Shown one piece after another: positions 1 through 9,967 of a stretch of 64,000 nucleotides of DNA; position 1 is the stretch's first letter; each line of letters opens with the position of its first letter. A model generated the notes under the pieces. The model saw only the letters and a list, made by a program, of their open reading frames with translations. It did no database searches and was not told the origin of the DNA. Origin of the DNA: Pseudoduganella sp. (GTDB taxonomy: Bacteria; Pseudomonadota; Gammaproteobacteria; Burkholderiales; Burkholderiaceae_D); assembly GCA_021323265.1 (NCBI GenBank), contig JAJTCO010000004.1, positions 52,774-116,773 on the forward strand, given 5' to 3'. The translations under genes were made by a program, and so were the position numbers.

Positions 1-673
1 GGCTGCGCGCCAGCTTCAGCACCGCTTCCGGATCGTCTCCACGCAGCTCGGCAACGCTGACGGCGATGATGATGCCGTTGATCGGTGCACGCGAGCGCTG
101 CTTCTTCAACAGTCCCAGGAAGCCCTGCCACTCCGCGCGGTCGGCGGCTTCCACCGCATAGCGCCCCGCGGTATCGAGAAGGATGCCTTCCGCCGTGAAG
201 AACCAGTCGCAATGGCGCGTCCCGCCGACGCCATGGATCGCCTTCGCTTCGGCAAACGGAAACTGCAGCCCGGACTGGATGATGGCGCTGCTCTTGCCCG
301 CCGCAGGATTGCCGATGACCATATACCAGGGTAGCTCGTACAGCGCGCCCGTACCCGCCGCGCGGCCGATGCGCGAGTTCCTGATCGTACCCACCGCTTC
401 CAGCAGGGCGCTGCGCACCGCTTCCAGATCGGCTCGGGCGCGTGTCTCGACCGGCGGCGGCGCGGGTTCAGCCTGCAGCCGGTGCGTCCGGTAGCGCCTT
501 GTGCCCCAGACAGCCAGCGCCACCAGCAAAGCGACAGCCAGCGCGGCGATGGCCCAGATCAAGGCCAGTTGGAGAAGCTCGGCGCCAAGGAAAAGCAGTC
601 CGGCCAGAATCGCAAAGGCCAGTACGTTCAATGTGCGCCGGTCTGTAATGAGGTGCCAGGTTCGTTGCAGCAT
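1..673 (-). CDS. tssM: Type VI secretion protein TssM/IcmF, N-terminal part (runs off left edge)
   Basis: Minus-strand frame starting MLQRTWHLITDRRTLNVLAFAIL..., N-terminal TM segments, Walker A-like VIGNPAAGKSSAIIQSG, then GVGGTRHCDWFFTAEGILLDTAGRY, typical of IcmF/TssM. Open at window edge so absent from ORF track. Confidence 0.85.
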   Translation of the reverse strand, partial: MLQRTWHLITDRRTLNVLAFAILAGLLFLGAELLQLALIWAIAALAVALLVALAVWGTRRYRTHRLQAEPAPPPVETRARADLEAVRSALLEAVGTIRNSRIGRAAGTGALYELPWYMVIGNPAAGKSSAIIQSGLQFPFAEAKAIHGVGGTRHCDWFFTAEGILLDTAGRYAVEAADRAEWQGFLGLLKKQRSRAPINGIIIAVSVAELRGDDPEAVLKLARS

Positions 674-742
674 GATGGACTGGAAATGGGGGGCAGGTTG
701 GCCGATGTTGCCACCAAGCCGCTGCCCGCCCTTTGAGCCGCC

Positions 743-1504
743 TCAAGCCCTGGCATCGCGCGAGCGCAATTCGGTGTGGCCGAAGTCCATCATCGCCCAA
801 CGCCCACCCCATGTCATGCCGAGCGATTCCGCGACCTCGCCATACAGCTGGTAGCCGCGCATGGCCCACGGATCGCGTTCGCTGATGACCAGCCTGCCGT
901 CGCGCATGAAGGCGCAGTCGGCGGCCAGGCCATACTGATGCAAGCTCTGGAAGGCGCGCGCGTTGCTGACATGGCTTCCCGCAGCGGCCAATCGCTCCTG
1001 CCGCTCCGGACTGCGAAAGCCTTCCAGCAACACCATCTGGTAACCGTGGCGCTCGCGCATCACGTTGAACACCACCAGCAGGCGGCGCGCAAAGTCCTGG
1101 TCCAGGCGCTGCCAGTCCCTGTCGGCCAGCGACAACATGGGACGCAACAACTCAACCTCCGCCGTGGAGAAGGTCATGGGCGGCAGCGGCAATGGCGGGA
1201 CCAAATGCTCGCCTTGCAGCAGTGCTGCGATCCGCGGATCGGCCGGCCGCACTTGCGCCTCGAACGGGGGAAGCAACTGGCGAGGCCGCATCAGCCGCAC
1301 CGCCAGCGGCGGCACGGCCACCAGCGCCGTGGCCCCCGCACCGAGCAGGAAGAAGCGGCGCCGGCGCGGATCTGACTTGCGCTGTGGCGGGTACAGCAAC
1401 AACCAGGCGGCGGCGACGGCGATGGCGAAGATGATCGCAACGGTAAATGGCACCATGGTGCGTTCCATCAATACGAATGCGCTTGCGGCGCGCGACACTT
1501 GCAT
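743..1504 (-). CDS. M15-family peptidase (D-Ala-D-Ala carboxypeptidase / L-Ala-D-Glu endopeptidase-like) with N-terminal TM segments
   Basis: 253-aa ORF; LLEGFRSPERQERL...SLHQYGLAADCAF...WGGRW...DFGHTEL matches the M15/VanY-type metal-site pattern. Start may be the internal Met near 1456-1468. Confidence 0.75.
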   Translation of the reverse strand: MQVSRAASAFVLMERTMVPFTVAIIFAIAVAAAWLLLYPPQRKSDPRRRRFFLLGAGATALVAVPPLAVRLMRPRQLLPPFEAQVRPADPRIAALLQGEHLVPPLPLPPMTFSTAEVELLRPMLSLADRDWQRLDQDFARRLLVVFNVMRERHGYQMVLLEGFRSPERQERLAAAGSHVSNARAFQSLHQYGLAADCAFMRDGRLVISERDPWAMRGYQLYGEVAESLGMTWGGRWAMMDFGHTELRSRDARA

Positions 1505-1558
1505 CCTATGCCGGCCGGCGTCCCTGCGGGTCGAGCGAAATCAAACTTTGGAGGGCGT

Positions 1559-2116
1559 ATGCAGCCAGACCTGTTTTCGGGACCTGTACAAAGGAACGAC
1601 AGTTATCGGCTCCTGGCGCGCCTCGCGCACGGCGGACGAGTACCCGCTCCGGCGCGGCGCTGGAGCCTCGATCCAACCCAGCGCAGACGGCTGGCCGCAG
1701 GCGCAGGCTTGCTGGCCCTGGCAGTTGTGGCGTGGGCATGGCTGCAGGCGGGTCACGGACCGGAGCGTGCCGTCCCCACTGCAACGGCACAGGATGCCGC
1801 ACCGGTTCCCTGGCCCCCGCAAGTCGACGCCCCGCCCTCTCAGGCGGCCATGATCGTCAGCCAACCGGAGACGCCGCCGGTGCACCAGGAAGAAGCCGCT
1901 GCGCCGGCACCGCGCTTAGCGCCGGCGCCGCACACTGCACGTGCCCGGCCATCCCGCCCCGGAAATGCGCAGGTCGCGGCGCCATCCGCGACACCGCGTA
2001 ACCGGCGTAGCGCAGGACCAGCCGAAAACGACGAGGACGTGACCCTGCTGGCGGCGATGCTCAAACATGCCAAGCCGCCAAAGGCGCCAGCTACGCCGCC
2101 GCAAAAGGAGCAATGA
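1559..2116 (+). CDS. Hypothetical protein with one TM segment and Pro/Ala-rich region
   Basis: ORF 1499..2116; internal start MQPDLFSG. TM segment RLAAGAGLLALAVVAWAWL, low-complexity PAP-rich tail. Confidence 0.5.
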   Translation: MQPDLFSGPVQRNDSYRLLARLAHGGRVPAPARRWSLDPTQRRRLAAGAGLLALAVVAWAWLQAGHGPERAVPTATAQDAAPVPWPPQVDAPPSQAAMIVSQPETPPVHQEEAAAPAPRLAPAPHTARARPSRPGNAQVAAPSATPRNRRSAGPAENDEDVTLLAAMLKHAKPPKAPATPPQKEQ

Positions 2117-2855
2117 ATGCTGCCATGGCCTGCACGGTGGCATCCGGCTGTTCGATGTGCGGGTTGTGGCCACAGCCGGGCAACAACAGCTGGTGTGCGC
2201 CGGGCGTGCCGCGGGCAATCGACTCGAGTTGTGCGATGGAGCCGTACTGGTCGTCGCTACCCTGCATCGCCAGCAGCGGGCAGTCGATGGCGGGCAACAG
2301 GTATTCGATATTCCAGTGCCTGAACGATGGCGCCAGCCACGTATCCGCCCAGGACGAGAATACCTGTCCTGCCTTGTCGCCGTGATAGCGCGCCAGGGCG
2401 CGCAGCTTGCTGGCGCCATGCGCGCCAAGGGCACTATGGATGCCCTCAAGCGTCATCTCCTCCACGAAGACGTGCGCCGCCACCGTGACGGCCGCACGCA
2501 AGCCAAGGGGCCTGCCTGCCGCGTAGATCAGGGCGATGCTGCCGCCATCGGAATGGCCGACCACGATGTGCTCACGGCCCGGCGCCAGACGTCGCAGCAC
2601 AGCGGGCAGTTCGATCAACGCGAATTCGTGCAGGTAGTGGATACTGCGCGGCGCGGTCGCCGGCGAAGACAGGCCGTAACCCAGCCTGTCGTACACCAGC
2701 CCTGCGCAACCGGTTGCCGCGCACAGATGCTGCGGGAAGCCCTTCCACATGGCGCCGCAGCCCAGGCCCTCGTGCAGGAACACCAGCAACGGTTTGCGCG
2801 GGTCGCCCTCGATCAGCGCATAGTGCAGTTGAATGCCTTCGAGATCGAGCTGCAT
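2091..2855 (-). CDS. Alpha/beta hydrolase
   Basis: 254 aa; LLVFLHEGLGCGAMW, nucleophile elbow VVGHSDGGSIAL, terminal GCGHNPHIEQP. Confidence 0.85.
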   Translation of the reverse strand: MQLDLEGIQLHYALIEGDPRKPLLVFLHEGLGCGAMWKGFPQHLCAATGCAGLVYDRLGYGLSSPATAPRSIHYLHEFALIELPAVLRRLAPGREHIVVGHSDGGSIALIYAAGRPLGLRAAVTVAAHVFVEEMTLEGIHSALGAHGASKLRALARYHGDKAGQVFSSWADTWLAPSFRHWNIEYLLPAIDCPLLAMQGSDDQYGSIAQLESIARGTPGAHQLLLPGCGHNPHIEQPDATVQAMAAFIAPFAAA

Positions 2856-2863
2856 GCCGTGTC

Positions 2864-5800
2864 CTAACGCAGGGAAAAATCGACGCGTCCAGCCGCACCA
2901 GCCTTCGGCGCCACCAGGAAGATCCGCTCCGGCGCCACCTGGCCCTGCCCCACCAGCCAGTCCTTGGCTGCCTGCGCACGCCGGCTGCCCAGTGTGATGA
3001 AGTCGTCCTGTTCGAACTTGATATTGGCCAGCATCAGCTTCTCCATCTCCTCGGGCGGCAGGGACTTCGTCAGCCCGAGCGCATTGCGCGGCTTGGCGAA
3101 CGTCTCGTCCTTGTAGGCGCGTGCCAGCAAGACACTGTGCTCCTCCTTCGCGACCACAACGCCGCCTTCCGGCAGCGCACCGCCGCGCGCCTGCAGCTCG
3201 CGTATCTTGAGCTGGCGCAGCTTGCGCTCCAGCGCCACACGCTTGAGCGCTTCCAACTCAGCGTCGGCGTCGAAGCGGCCGGTGATGTCCAGTTTCAGGC
3301 CCGGCCGCTCGGTCAGTGCCTTCGACAGGGATTTCAGCTTTTCCTGCGATGCGGGGGACAACACCGCGCGGCCTTGCTCGAACTCCAGCATCGAGAGCTC
3401 TTCGCCGCCGCCGAACATGGCCCCGATCAGCGCAAACGGCGCGGTGACGGTTTTCGTGATGGCGTTGCCAATCACCTTGAGGATGATGCCGCCCAGCGAA
3501 AACTGCGGATCATCCAACGAACCGCCAATCGGTACATTGATGTCGATCACGCCATTGCGGTCGCTGAGCAGGGCAACCGCCAGCTGCACCGGCAGCCTGG
3601 TCGCTTCGGGATTGGTGCTCTCCTTGCCGAACGTGAGTTGGTCGAGCAGCAGGCGATTCTCGGCTTTCAACTGGCGGTTCTCCAGCTGGTACGCCACTTC
3701 GAAAGTCAGCTTGCCCTTCTCGATGCCGTAGCCGACGTACTTGTCGGCGTAGGCCGATAGCTGCGACAGTTCCATGCCGCGCACATCGGCGCGCAGATCG
3801 AGCGACAGCTCCTGTTTCAATGGATGCACACGGCCGGCAATCAGCAGTGGCGCACCGCTCACCTGGCCGCGCAAATCCACCGTGGCGTCGTGTGCCGGAT
3901 CGGATGACAGGCGGCTCACCGTGCCGCCCAGGTCTTTCAGGTTGGCGGTGTAATTGGGTTTGATGAAGTTGTCGGTGAAACGCACGCGACCACCGGACAG
4001 GACAACCTTGCCGATGCGGATTGGCGGCAGCGGTTCGGCAGCCTTGGCTGGCGGGGCCTGCGCTACGACCTTCTCGTTCGCCTTCCCGGCCTTGGCAGTC
4101 TTGGCTGTCTTGGCTGCCTGGGCACGTGCTCCGGCTTCGGTCAGGCTCTTGCCCTCCTCCCCCTCCTTGCGCACAATGTCCTGCGCGTTGATGCGGCCAT
4201 TCGGATCGATAATTACGCGGGCAAAGAAGTCATCCAGCGCCACGCGGTCGATATTCAGCGCGAAAGGTTTGAAGTTCACGTCCATGCCGCCAAACGCCAG
4301 GGACTTCCAGCTCAGGAAGTCGTTCGCGCTGGACTTGTCGACGGTCGATAGGCGGTTGACGCTGACATCGCCCTTGAAGCCGCCGGCCACGGCGCCATCC
4401 TTGCCGGTTTCCAGCCGCAGCCTGGCCTTGCTGCTGACGGCGGCATGCACCAGCCGCAGGTTGACGTAGTCGGTGACATAGGGTTGCAGTGGCAGCAGGT
4501 CGAAGTTCTTCAGGTCCAATGCCAGGTCAGCCTTGAATGGCGCCGGCGCAAGCTGGCCTTTGACTTCCAGCTGGCCCTTGTTGATCCCGGTCTTCAACAC
4601 CACCTCGGCAGTGGTGCCGGGTGCGCTGGAGTAGCCATCAACCGCGAGCGACAGCGGTGCAAGCTTGAAGATGGTCGGCTCATCGTGGAAGTCTTCGCGC
4701 AGCCGGGCCGACCAGTCGTTGATCGCCAACTTGCCCAGTTTGACCTGCAGCGGGCTTGAACCGGCCGGCGCCGGCGCCTTGGCGGACGCCTTGCCGCTGG
4801 TCTTGCCCTGGTGGACGTCGATCTGGGCGCTGTCCGACGTCACGGCGGCGATGTCGAGCGTACGCTTGGCGCCGTCGAAAGCGATTTCCTGCACGCGCAG
4901 GCCGAACTTTGCCAGATCCGCGCGCAAGGCGGCCTGCGGCGTTTCGTCCGCATAGCGCAGGGTCGCGCCCGACAGCTTCAGTTCCTTCAGGAGCACCACC
5001 GGTCCGCTTGCCGGCGCCGCCGCGGCGCGGCTGGACGCAGGCACTGCCGAGGGCGGCGCGGCAGGCATCAACTGGTCCAGGTTCAGCGTCCCATCCTTGC
5101 TGCGCAGGACATCGAGCGCCAGGCCATCTACGTCAACGCTCGCAATCTCATAACGCTGGGCCAGCAGGTCCAGCTTGCCCAGTTTGACGGTCAGCGCATC
5201 GACTTTGCCCACCGGCTTGCCATCCAGCTGCTGCAGCTGCACGCCGGCCAAGCTGGCTTCACCGCCCAGCGTCAGCATTGCTGGTTTGTCCTTGGGCTGC
5301 AGCACCGAGACGCTAAGCTGCGCATCAAGTCGCGCCGACGGCAGGCGGAAACCAGGCTTGAACGGCAGGTAGCCCAGGTAAGTCGTCAGGTCGACCTTGT
5401 CCAGCTTGAGGTCCAGCGCATAGTCCTTCGTCTCGGCAAACGGCCGCGCTCGGCCCTTCAACAGCAGCGGCGCGCCATTGATGGTGGCGCTGAACTGCGG
5501 CTCCACGAAGATGGTCACCTCCGCCGGCAGCGACGAAACGAACGGCAAGCCCAGTTTCAAGTCCTGCACCTTGTGTGTCACGCCAGCCGGTTTATCCTCG
5601 AACGACAGGCTGCCTTCCTCCAACTGGATGTTGTTCACGGAGAAGCGTGCCGGTTCCGGCGACGGCGGCTGGCTCGCGATCAGTTGCAGGATATCGTCGA
5701 TGTTATAGCGGTTTGCTTCATTGCGCGCCAGATGCACGTAAGGCTTGGTGAGCCGGACTTCCTGCACCACCGGCGCCAGGCGCGCCACGGATTGCCAGGA

Positions 5801-6067
5801 CAGGTCGGCCGCCAGGCGTTCAAAGCTGGCGAAGACCGTGCTGCCATCAGGCTCCATCATCTTCACGCCGCGCACCGAGGCGCTCAGCGTGAACGGATTG
5901 AACGCAACTTCTTCGATACTGAGCTGCCGATGCAGCTTTGCCGACGCCAATTGCGTTGCTTGCGACTTCATGATCGCCGGCACGGCGAGGAATCCGATGC
6001 CGGTATACGCCAACAGCAGTCCCGCAACAGTGCCCGGGACGAGGTATTTCAGGGGTGGAATCTTCAT
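2864..6067 (-). CDS. DUF748-family (AsmA-like) large envelope protein
   Basis: 1067 aa; N-terminal TM, long repetitive AsmA/DUF748-like regions (LDLRADVRGMELSQLSAYADKYVGYGIEKGKL), C-terminal region with GRFDADAE...LGSRRAQAAKDWLV. Confidence 0.8.
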   Translation of the reverse strand: MKIPPLKYLVPGTVAGLLLAYTGIGFLAVPAIMKSQATQLASAKLHRQLSIEEVAFNPFTLSASVRGVKMMEPDGSTVFASFERLAADLSWQSVARLAPVVQEVRLTKPYVHLARNEANRYNIDDILQLIASQPPSPEPARFSVNNIQLEEGSLSFEDKPAGVTHKVQDLKLGLPFVSSLPAEVTIFVEPQFSATINGAPLLLKGRARPFAETKDYALDLKLDKVDLTTYLGYLPFKPGFRLPSARLDAQLSVSVLQPKDKPAMLTLGGEASLAGVQLQQLDGKPVGKVDALTVKLGKLDLLAQRYEIASVDVDGLALDVLRSKDGTLNLDQLMPAAPPSAVPASSRAAAAPASGPVVLLKELKLSGATLRYADETPQAALRADLAKFGLRVQEIAFDGAKRTLDIAAVTSDSAQIDVHQGKTSGKASAKAPAPAGSSPLQVKLGKLAINDWSARLREDFHDEPTIFKLAPLSLAVDGYSSAPGTTAEVVLKTGINKGQLEVKGQLAPAPFKADLALDLKNFDLLPLQPYVTDYVNLRLVHAAVSSKARLRLETGKDGAVAGGFKGDVSVNRLSTVDKSSANDFLSWKSLAFGGMDVNFKPFALNIDRVALDDFFARVIIDPNGRINAQDIVRKEGEEGKSLTEAGARAQAAKTAKTAKAGKANEKVVAQAPPAKAAEPLPPIRIGKVVLSGGRVRFTDNFIKPNYTANLKDLGGTVSRLSSDPAHDATVDLRGQVSGAPLLIAGRVHPLKQELSLDLRADVRGMELSQLSAYADKYVGYGIEKGKLTFEVAYQLENRQLKAENRLLLDQLTFGKESTNPEATRLPVQLAVALLSDRNGVIDINVPIGGSLDDPQFSLGGIILKVIGNAITKTVTAPFALIGAMFGGGEELSMLEFEQGRAVLSPASQEKLKSLSKALTERPGLKLDITGRFDADAELEALKRVALERKLRQLKIRELQARGGALPEGGVVVAKEEHSVLLARAYKDETFAKPRNALGLTKSLPPEEMEKLMLANIKFEQDDFITLGSRRAQAAKDWLVGQGQVAPERIFLVAPKAGAAGRVDFSLR

Positions 6068-8046
6068 AAGGCGTTATTGTAATCGCACACGCCTTGCGGG
6101 AAGATGCGTGCGAGCCAGGCTTTCTGTGCGTCGGTGAAGCGTACGGTGGACGCGTAAGTACCGTCCGCGAGTGCCGTCGCCAACGGTTTCAAGCGGCATT
6201 TGAAGGTGTCGCCCCGAATCGACTCGCCTGCCACCATGCGCGGACTGCCATGGATCGGGAAGGACTGCGTGCAGGCGCCCGGTTTGCCCCCATCGAGCAC
6301 GCCGCCCCAGGCGCCGGGACCGGAACCGATCACCGCCCCGGCGCTATCGACGCAGCGGTCCACGAATTCGGCCGGTGCACTGCCGCTGGACAGGTATTTG
6401 TCCAGCACCGATAGCGCCTGCATGACCTGCCCCGGCAAATCGGAATCAGGCTTGGCGAACCAGATCACCTGCCGCTTCGCCTCCTCCGGATTGGCCGCCA
6501 GCAGGCGTGCGCGCACCGAAAACGCCTGCCGTGCGTTGTGCATGTCGAGTTCCGCCTCGCGGTATGGACGCAGGTCGATCACAGGAATGCCCAGCCGCTT
6601 GCCGGTAAATACGTGGCCGGAGTCGAATGCGGCACGAATCGCCCGTTGGTCGCCCTCGCGCCGTGGAGCCGGGGTGCCGGCGGGATCGCGGCAAGTCGCG
6701 CTGCGCCGCATGTTAGCGGCATCGAATGGGTCGCTTTCCGCCTTCCACGGCACGAAATCGCGCTGTTCCTTCCAGCTGCCCGCGCAGGCGTTGATGCGCA
6801 GGAATTCATCGGCATCGATCTTGCCCGCCGCCAGTGCGGCCAGCCCGTACTGGACACCCACATTGTCCAGCGGGATCGGCGCGTAGCCTTCCGCATCGGC
6901 CCCATAGATTTCCTGCAGGTCGTTCCAGTGTGTCCACTTCACCGCCGCGAATTGCTTCGGATCGTAGCCGTAGGCGGAAATCGCCTTGTCGAAGCGGCTG
7001 TTGCGGAAGTGCGGGTTCAGCACCGTCGGCATGGCAAAGCGCCAGCCATTGATGCATTCCGTGGTGCCGGGCTTGCCTGTGATCGGGTTCTTCTCCGTGT
7101 CGCTGGCGTTCATGCCAAGCACCAGCGACTGGCGGCTCCATACCGCCCACGGCGATGCCGGGTTGCGCGCCACTTCTTCGCGGAAGTACTGGCCCAGCAA
7201 GGGACAGTCGGAGATCGGGATTGTCTGGGTCACCATGTCCGGGTAGGACTGCGCCGGAATGCCAGCATCGAACAATCCGGGCCGGTTCTGGGCGAACATG
7301 TATTGCTGCACCGCCCCGCCGGAGCCGCCAAGGGCAATGGTGAAAATTGGCTTGCCGTAGGTCGCGGCAAAGTATTCCTTGGTCTGCGCCGCCGTCTCCT
7401 CCGCCAGGCGCATGTTGTAATGAACGCCGGTTTCGTTGCCCGACGAACTGACGATGGCGTAGCCCTCGGCCAGCAGCTTGGGCATCAGCTTCTTCTCGGT
7501 GCCGTTCAACCCGCCGTTGAACCACATCGCAGTGCCTTGCTGGCGCCCGATGCCGACGCCGCCGCGCATCCAGTACAGCAGCTTGCGGTTCCACGGCGCG
7601 CGCTCCAGCATCGCAATCGTGTAGATGAAGCGGTTGATGGTGCCCGCCTCCACCCGCACCACGAGGGGAATCGTGGCGCCGTTCACGACGATCGTTTTCA
7701 AGTCGGACGGCGGCAGCTTGAAGCCGTTTTCGATATCGAAAGGCTTGAAGCCTTCACCGGTGAAATAGAAGTGCTGGATGCGCGGCTTGATTGCGCACTG
7801 GCTGCTATGGCCGATCACCTTGCCGGCCCGGTCGCGCACCGGATGTCCAATGCCGCGCAGATTATCCACCAGCGGCTGTCCGAGCCCGGATTCCTCGCTG
7901 CGGCAAATGAAAGGCTGTTGCTGGGATTCGAACTGCGGGGGAAGCGGCTGCAGCACTTCCGCAGGGGATTGTTGCCGTGGCTCTTGCGGGGTGCTGCAAC
8001 CTGCCAGGCAAATCGCCGCCGTCCAGGCCAGTATCCAAGCTCTCAT
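6064..8046 (-). CDS. DUF6351-like exported hydrolase-fold protein (lipoprotein signal)
   Basis: 660 aa; lipobox-like AICLAGC; TIALGGSGGAVQQYMFAQNRPGLFDAGIPAQSYPDM. TGA stop overlaps the ATG of the 2864..6067 gene (ATGA). Confidence 0.7.
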   Translation of the reverse strand: MRAWILAWTAAICLAGCSTPQEPRQQSPAEVLQPLPPQFESQQQPFICRSEESGLGQPLVDNLRGIGHPVRDRAGKVIGHSSQCAIKPRIQHFYFTGEGFKPFDIENGFKLPPSDLKTIVVNGATIPLVVRVEAGTINRFIYTIAMLERAPWNRKLLYWMRGGVGIGRQQGTAMWFNGGLNGTEKKLMPKLLAEGYAIVSSSGNETGVHYNMRLAEETAAQTKEYFAATYGKPIFTIALGGSGGAVQQYMFAQNRPGLFDAGIPAQSYPDMVTQTIPISDCPLLGQYFREEVARNPASPWAVWSRQSLVLGMNASDTEKNPITGKPGTTECINGWRFAMPTVLNPHFRNSRFDKAISAYGYDPKQFAAVKWTHWNDLQEIYGADAEGYAPIPLDNVGVQYGLAALAAGKIDADEFLRINACAGSWKEQRDFVPWKAESDPFDAANMRRSATCRDPAGTPAPRREGDQRAIRAAFDSGHVFTGKRLGIPVIDLRPYREAELDMHNARQAFSVRARLLAANPEEAKRQVIWFAKPDSDLPGQVMQALSVLDKYLSSGSAPAEFVDRCVDSAGAVIGSGPGAWGGVLDGGKPGACTQSFPIHGSPRMVAGESIRGDTFKCRLKPLATALADGTYASTVRFTDAQKAWLARIFPQGVCDYNNAL

Positions 8047-8184
8047 GGTGCACTCCTTGGCTATTTTGAAGGATCTGCATGAAGCTCGATGATAAGGCTT
8101 TCACATGAAAATAGCGATATTGAGACCCGCATGCGAAGGCATGCAGGTCGCATTGCCGCAAGCCGGCAGTTTGCTTAGCTTAGG

Positions 8185-9234
8185 TTAGCGCGCAAGGTTC
8201 GTGCGCGCGCCGGCGGTCGCAATTGCCTTGGCCTTCACGTCGGCGCCCGGAATCGCGGTGTAGCTGTAGCCAGTCGGTCCGTAGGACTGGGTCGAGCCCC
8301 AGTTGGTGGCGTTGACTGCACCGCTCGGCGTATCCCACGTGATGCCGGGACCGACATGGTTTTCGCGCAGCTCCCAGTAGCCGATCCTGCTGCTGTCGCG
8401 CGACGTGACGGGGTTCTTCACGTTCTCGAAGTAGTTCCTCTCGATCAGCGCAAGGCCGTCCATGCGCACGTTGATGCCGGAGGTCAGGACGTTGTTGAAG
8501 TAGTTATTGAAGATGTGCGTCTGGCCGAAACGCTGCAGCGGCAGGCGCGCCTTCACGTTCTCGAAACGGTTGTTATGGTAGGTGGTGCGCGCGTTCGCGT
8601 TGGCGGTATCGCTGTCGCTATAGCCGTTCAGGGCCACCTTCTGGTAGTTGTAGACGTGGTTGTAGGACACCGTGATGTGGTGCGCGCCCTTCTTCATATC
8701 GATGCCGCCGTCGAAGGAAGCATCGCCGGCGCCCGGACAACTGGTCAGCGACGCGAAGATCGTATTGTGGTCGATCCAGATATTGCTCGGCTGGCCGGAG
8801 GACATGCCTTCGATCGAAATCGAGTCGGCCGCTTCCCCGCCTTGCAGCAGCCCGATCATCATGTTCTGCACGATGATGTTGTGCGCATTGCCGGCAATGT
8901 GGATGCCGAAGTTGGCGCTGGAATCCGAGGCGCCGCGGATGGTGATGTTGCTCTTGTTCTTCACCGACAGGGTCTGCGCCGGCTTTTGCCACTGCGCGCA
9001 CACGTCGGTGATGGTGCCGTAGTCGAACTTGCCGGTGTAATTCAGTACCAGGCCGGAATTGTCGGTGTAGGCGTTGATGGCGGCCTGCATCTGCGCCAGC
9101 GTGGACACATTGACCGGCGTCTTGCTGCCGCCGCCCGTGGTGGCCGCGCCATAGCCGACGGGGTTGGCGACCGCACATGCAGCCGATACCAGTCCTGCAG
9201 CTGCGAAAAGCACTTTCAGTTTCGTAAACTTCAT
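8185..9234 (-). CDS. Pectate lyase (PL1-like)
   Basis: 349 aa; signal peptide; NIWIDHNTIF, DASFDGGIDMKKGAHHITVSYNHVYNYQKVALNGYSDSD, typical pectate lyase beta-helix motifs. Confidence 0.9.
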   Translation of the reverse strand: MKFTKLKVLFAAAGLVSAACAVANPVGYGAATTGGGSKTPVNVSTLAQMQAAINAYTDNSGLVLNYTGKFDYGTITDVCAQWQKPAQTLSVKNKSNITIRGASDSSANFGIHIAGNAHNIIVQNMMIGLLQGGEAADSISIEGMSSGQPSNIWIDHNTIFASLTSCPGAGDASFDGGIDMKKGAHHITVSYNHVYNYQKVALNGYSDSDTANANARTTYHNNRFENVKARLPLQRFGQTHIFNNYFNNVLTSGINVRMDGLALIERNYFENVKNPVTSRDSSRIGYWELRENHVGPGITWDTPSGAVNATNWGSTQSYGPTGYSYTAIPGADVKAKAIATAGARTNLAR

Positions 9235-9549
9235 TACCTGTCTCCTGTCTGGTTAGTTTGGGAAGGAGGGCCGGCTGAAGTGATTCCTGAAGCGAATTGG
9301 CCGGACCACCAGCACCAGAATCGGTCAGGCCAATTTCATTGTCAAACAGCTCGTTTTAACTGAACATCACGCTTTTCGGCGACAAGATCGCAAAACTCGT
9401 TAGAACTCCGTGCAAACTGCGCAAAATCCAGGCAACGTGCTGGCGCGCGATTCTGAAAATAATGGGGTCGGCCATACCAAAAAACAACAATCGGACTGAC
9501 CAATAACGGGGCTCCGGCCTGACCAAAGCGGCGCAGCTGCCCGCCCCGC

Positions 9550-9780
9550 TCAATCCAGGCGCTTCAGGCGCTGCCCCATGATGCCCCATTTGCAGTCGAC
9601 GCCATCGAGCGTGCCGCACAGCGCCCAGCCGGTGCCGACCTTCTGCACGGAGACCGCGATCTCCAGCTCTTTGGCGAGCTTCTGCGCCCAGCCCTCGGCG
9701 GCGCCGCGCCCCTTGAATAATTCCTGGCCTTCGAAGACGACGGTGGCCTCGAAAACCGGTGCTGCGAACACATTCATCAT
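9550..9780 (-). CDS. Small conserved-looking hypothetical protein
   Basis: 76-aa ORF MMNVFAAPVFEATVVFEGQELFKGRGAAEGWAQKLAKELEI..., with an RBS-like GAAAGAGGAAAG upstream. Confidence 0.5.
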   Translation of the reverse strand: MMNVFAAPVFEATVVFEGQELFKGRGAAEGWAQKLAKELEIAVSVQKVGTGWALCGTLDGVDCKWGIMGQRLKRLD

Positions 9781-9851
9781 GACTTTCCTCTTTCGAAACG
9801 GGACTTAAAAACGGGATTCTAGCTTCCGCGATGGCGCGCGCCCAGCGGAAT

Positions 9852-9892
9852 GCAAGAAGCCCAACCGGTTAAGGCTGGGCTTTTCTGTGTTC
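9852..9892 (-). terminator. Terminator-like hairpin adjoining truncated tRNA-Asn fragment
   Basis: gcccaaccggttaaggctgggcttttc; near-identical to the sequence downstream of the intact tRNA-Asn at 12308. Confidence 0.7.
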
Positions 9893-9930
9893 TGGCTCCC
9901 CGACCTGGACTCGAACCAGGGACCTGCGGA
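9893..9930 (-). pseudogene. Truncated tRNA-Asn 3' fragment (38 nt)
   Basis: tggctccccgacctggactcgaaccagggacctgcgga is identical to the 3' half of tRNA-Asn 12308-12383, then diverges at the anticodon arm. Confidence 0.85.
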
Positions 9931-9967
9931 GCTGGAGCGGAGCTTTTAACCTGGATAGCACGGCATT

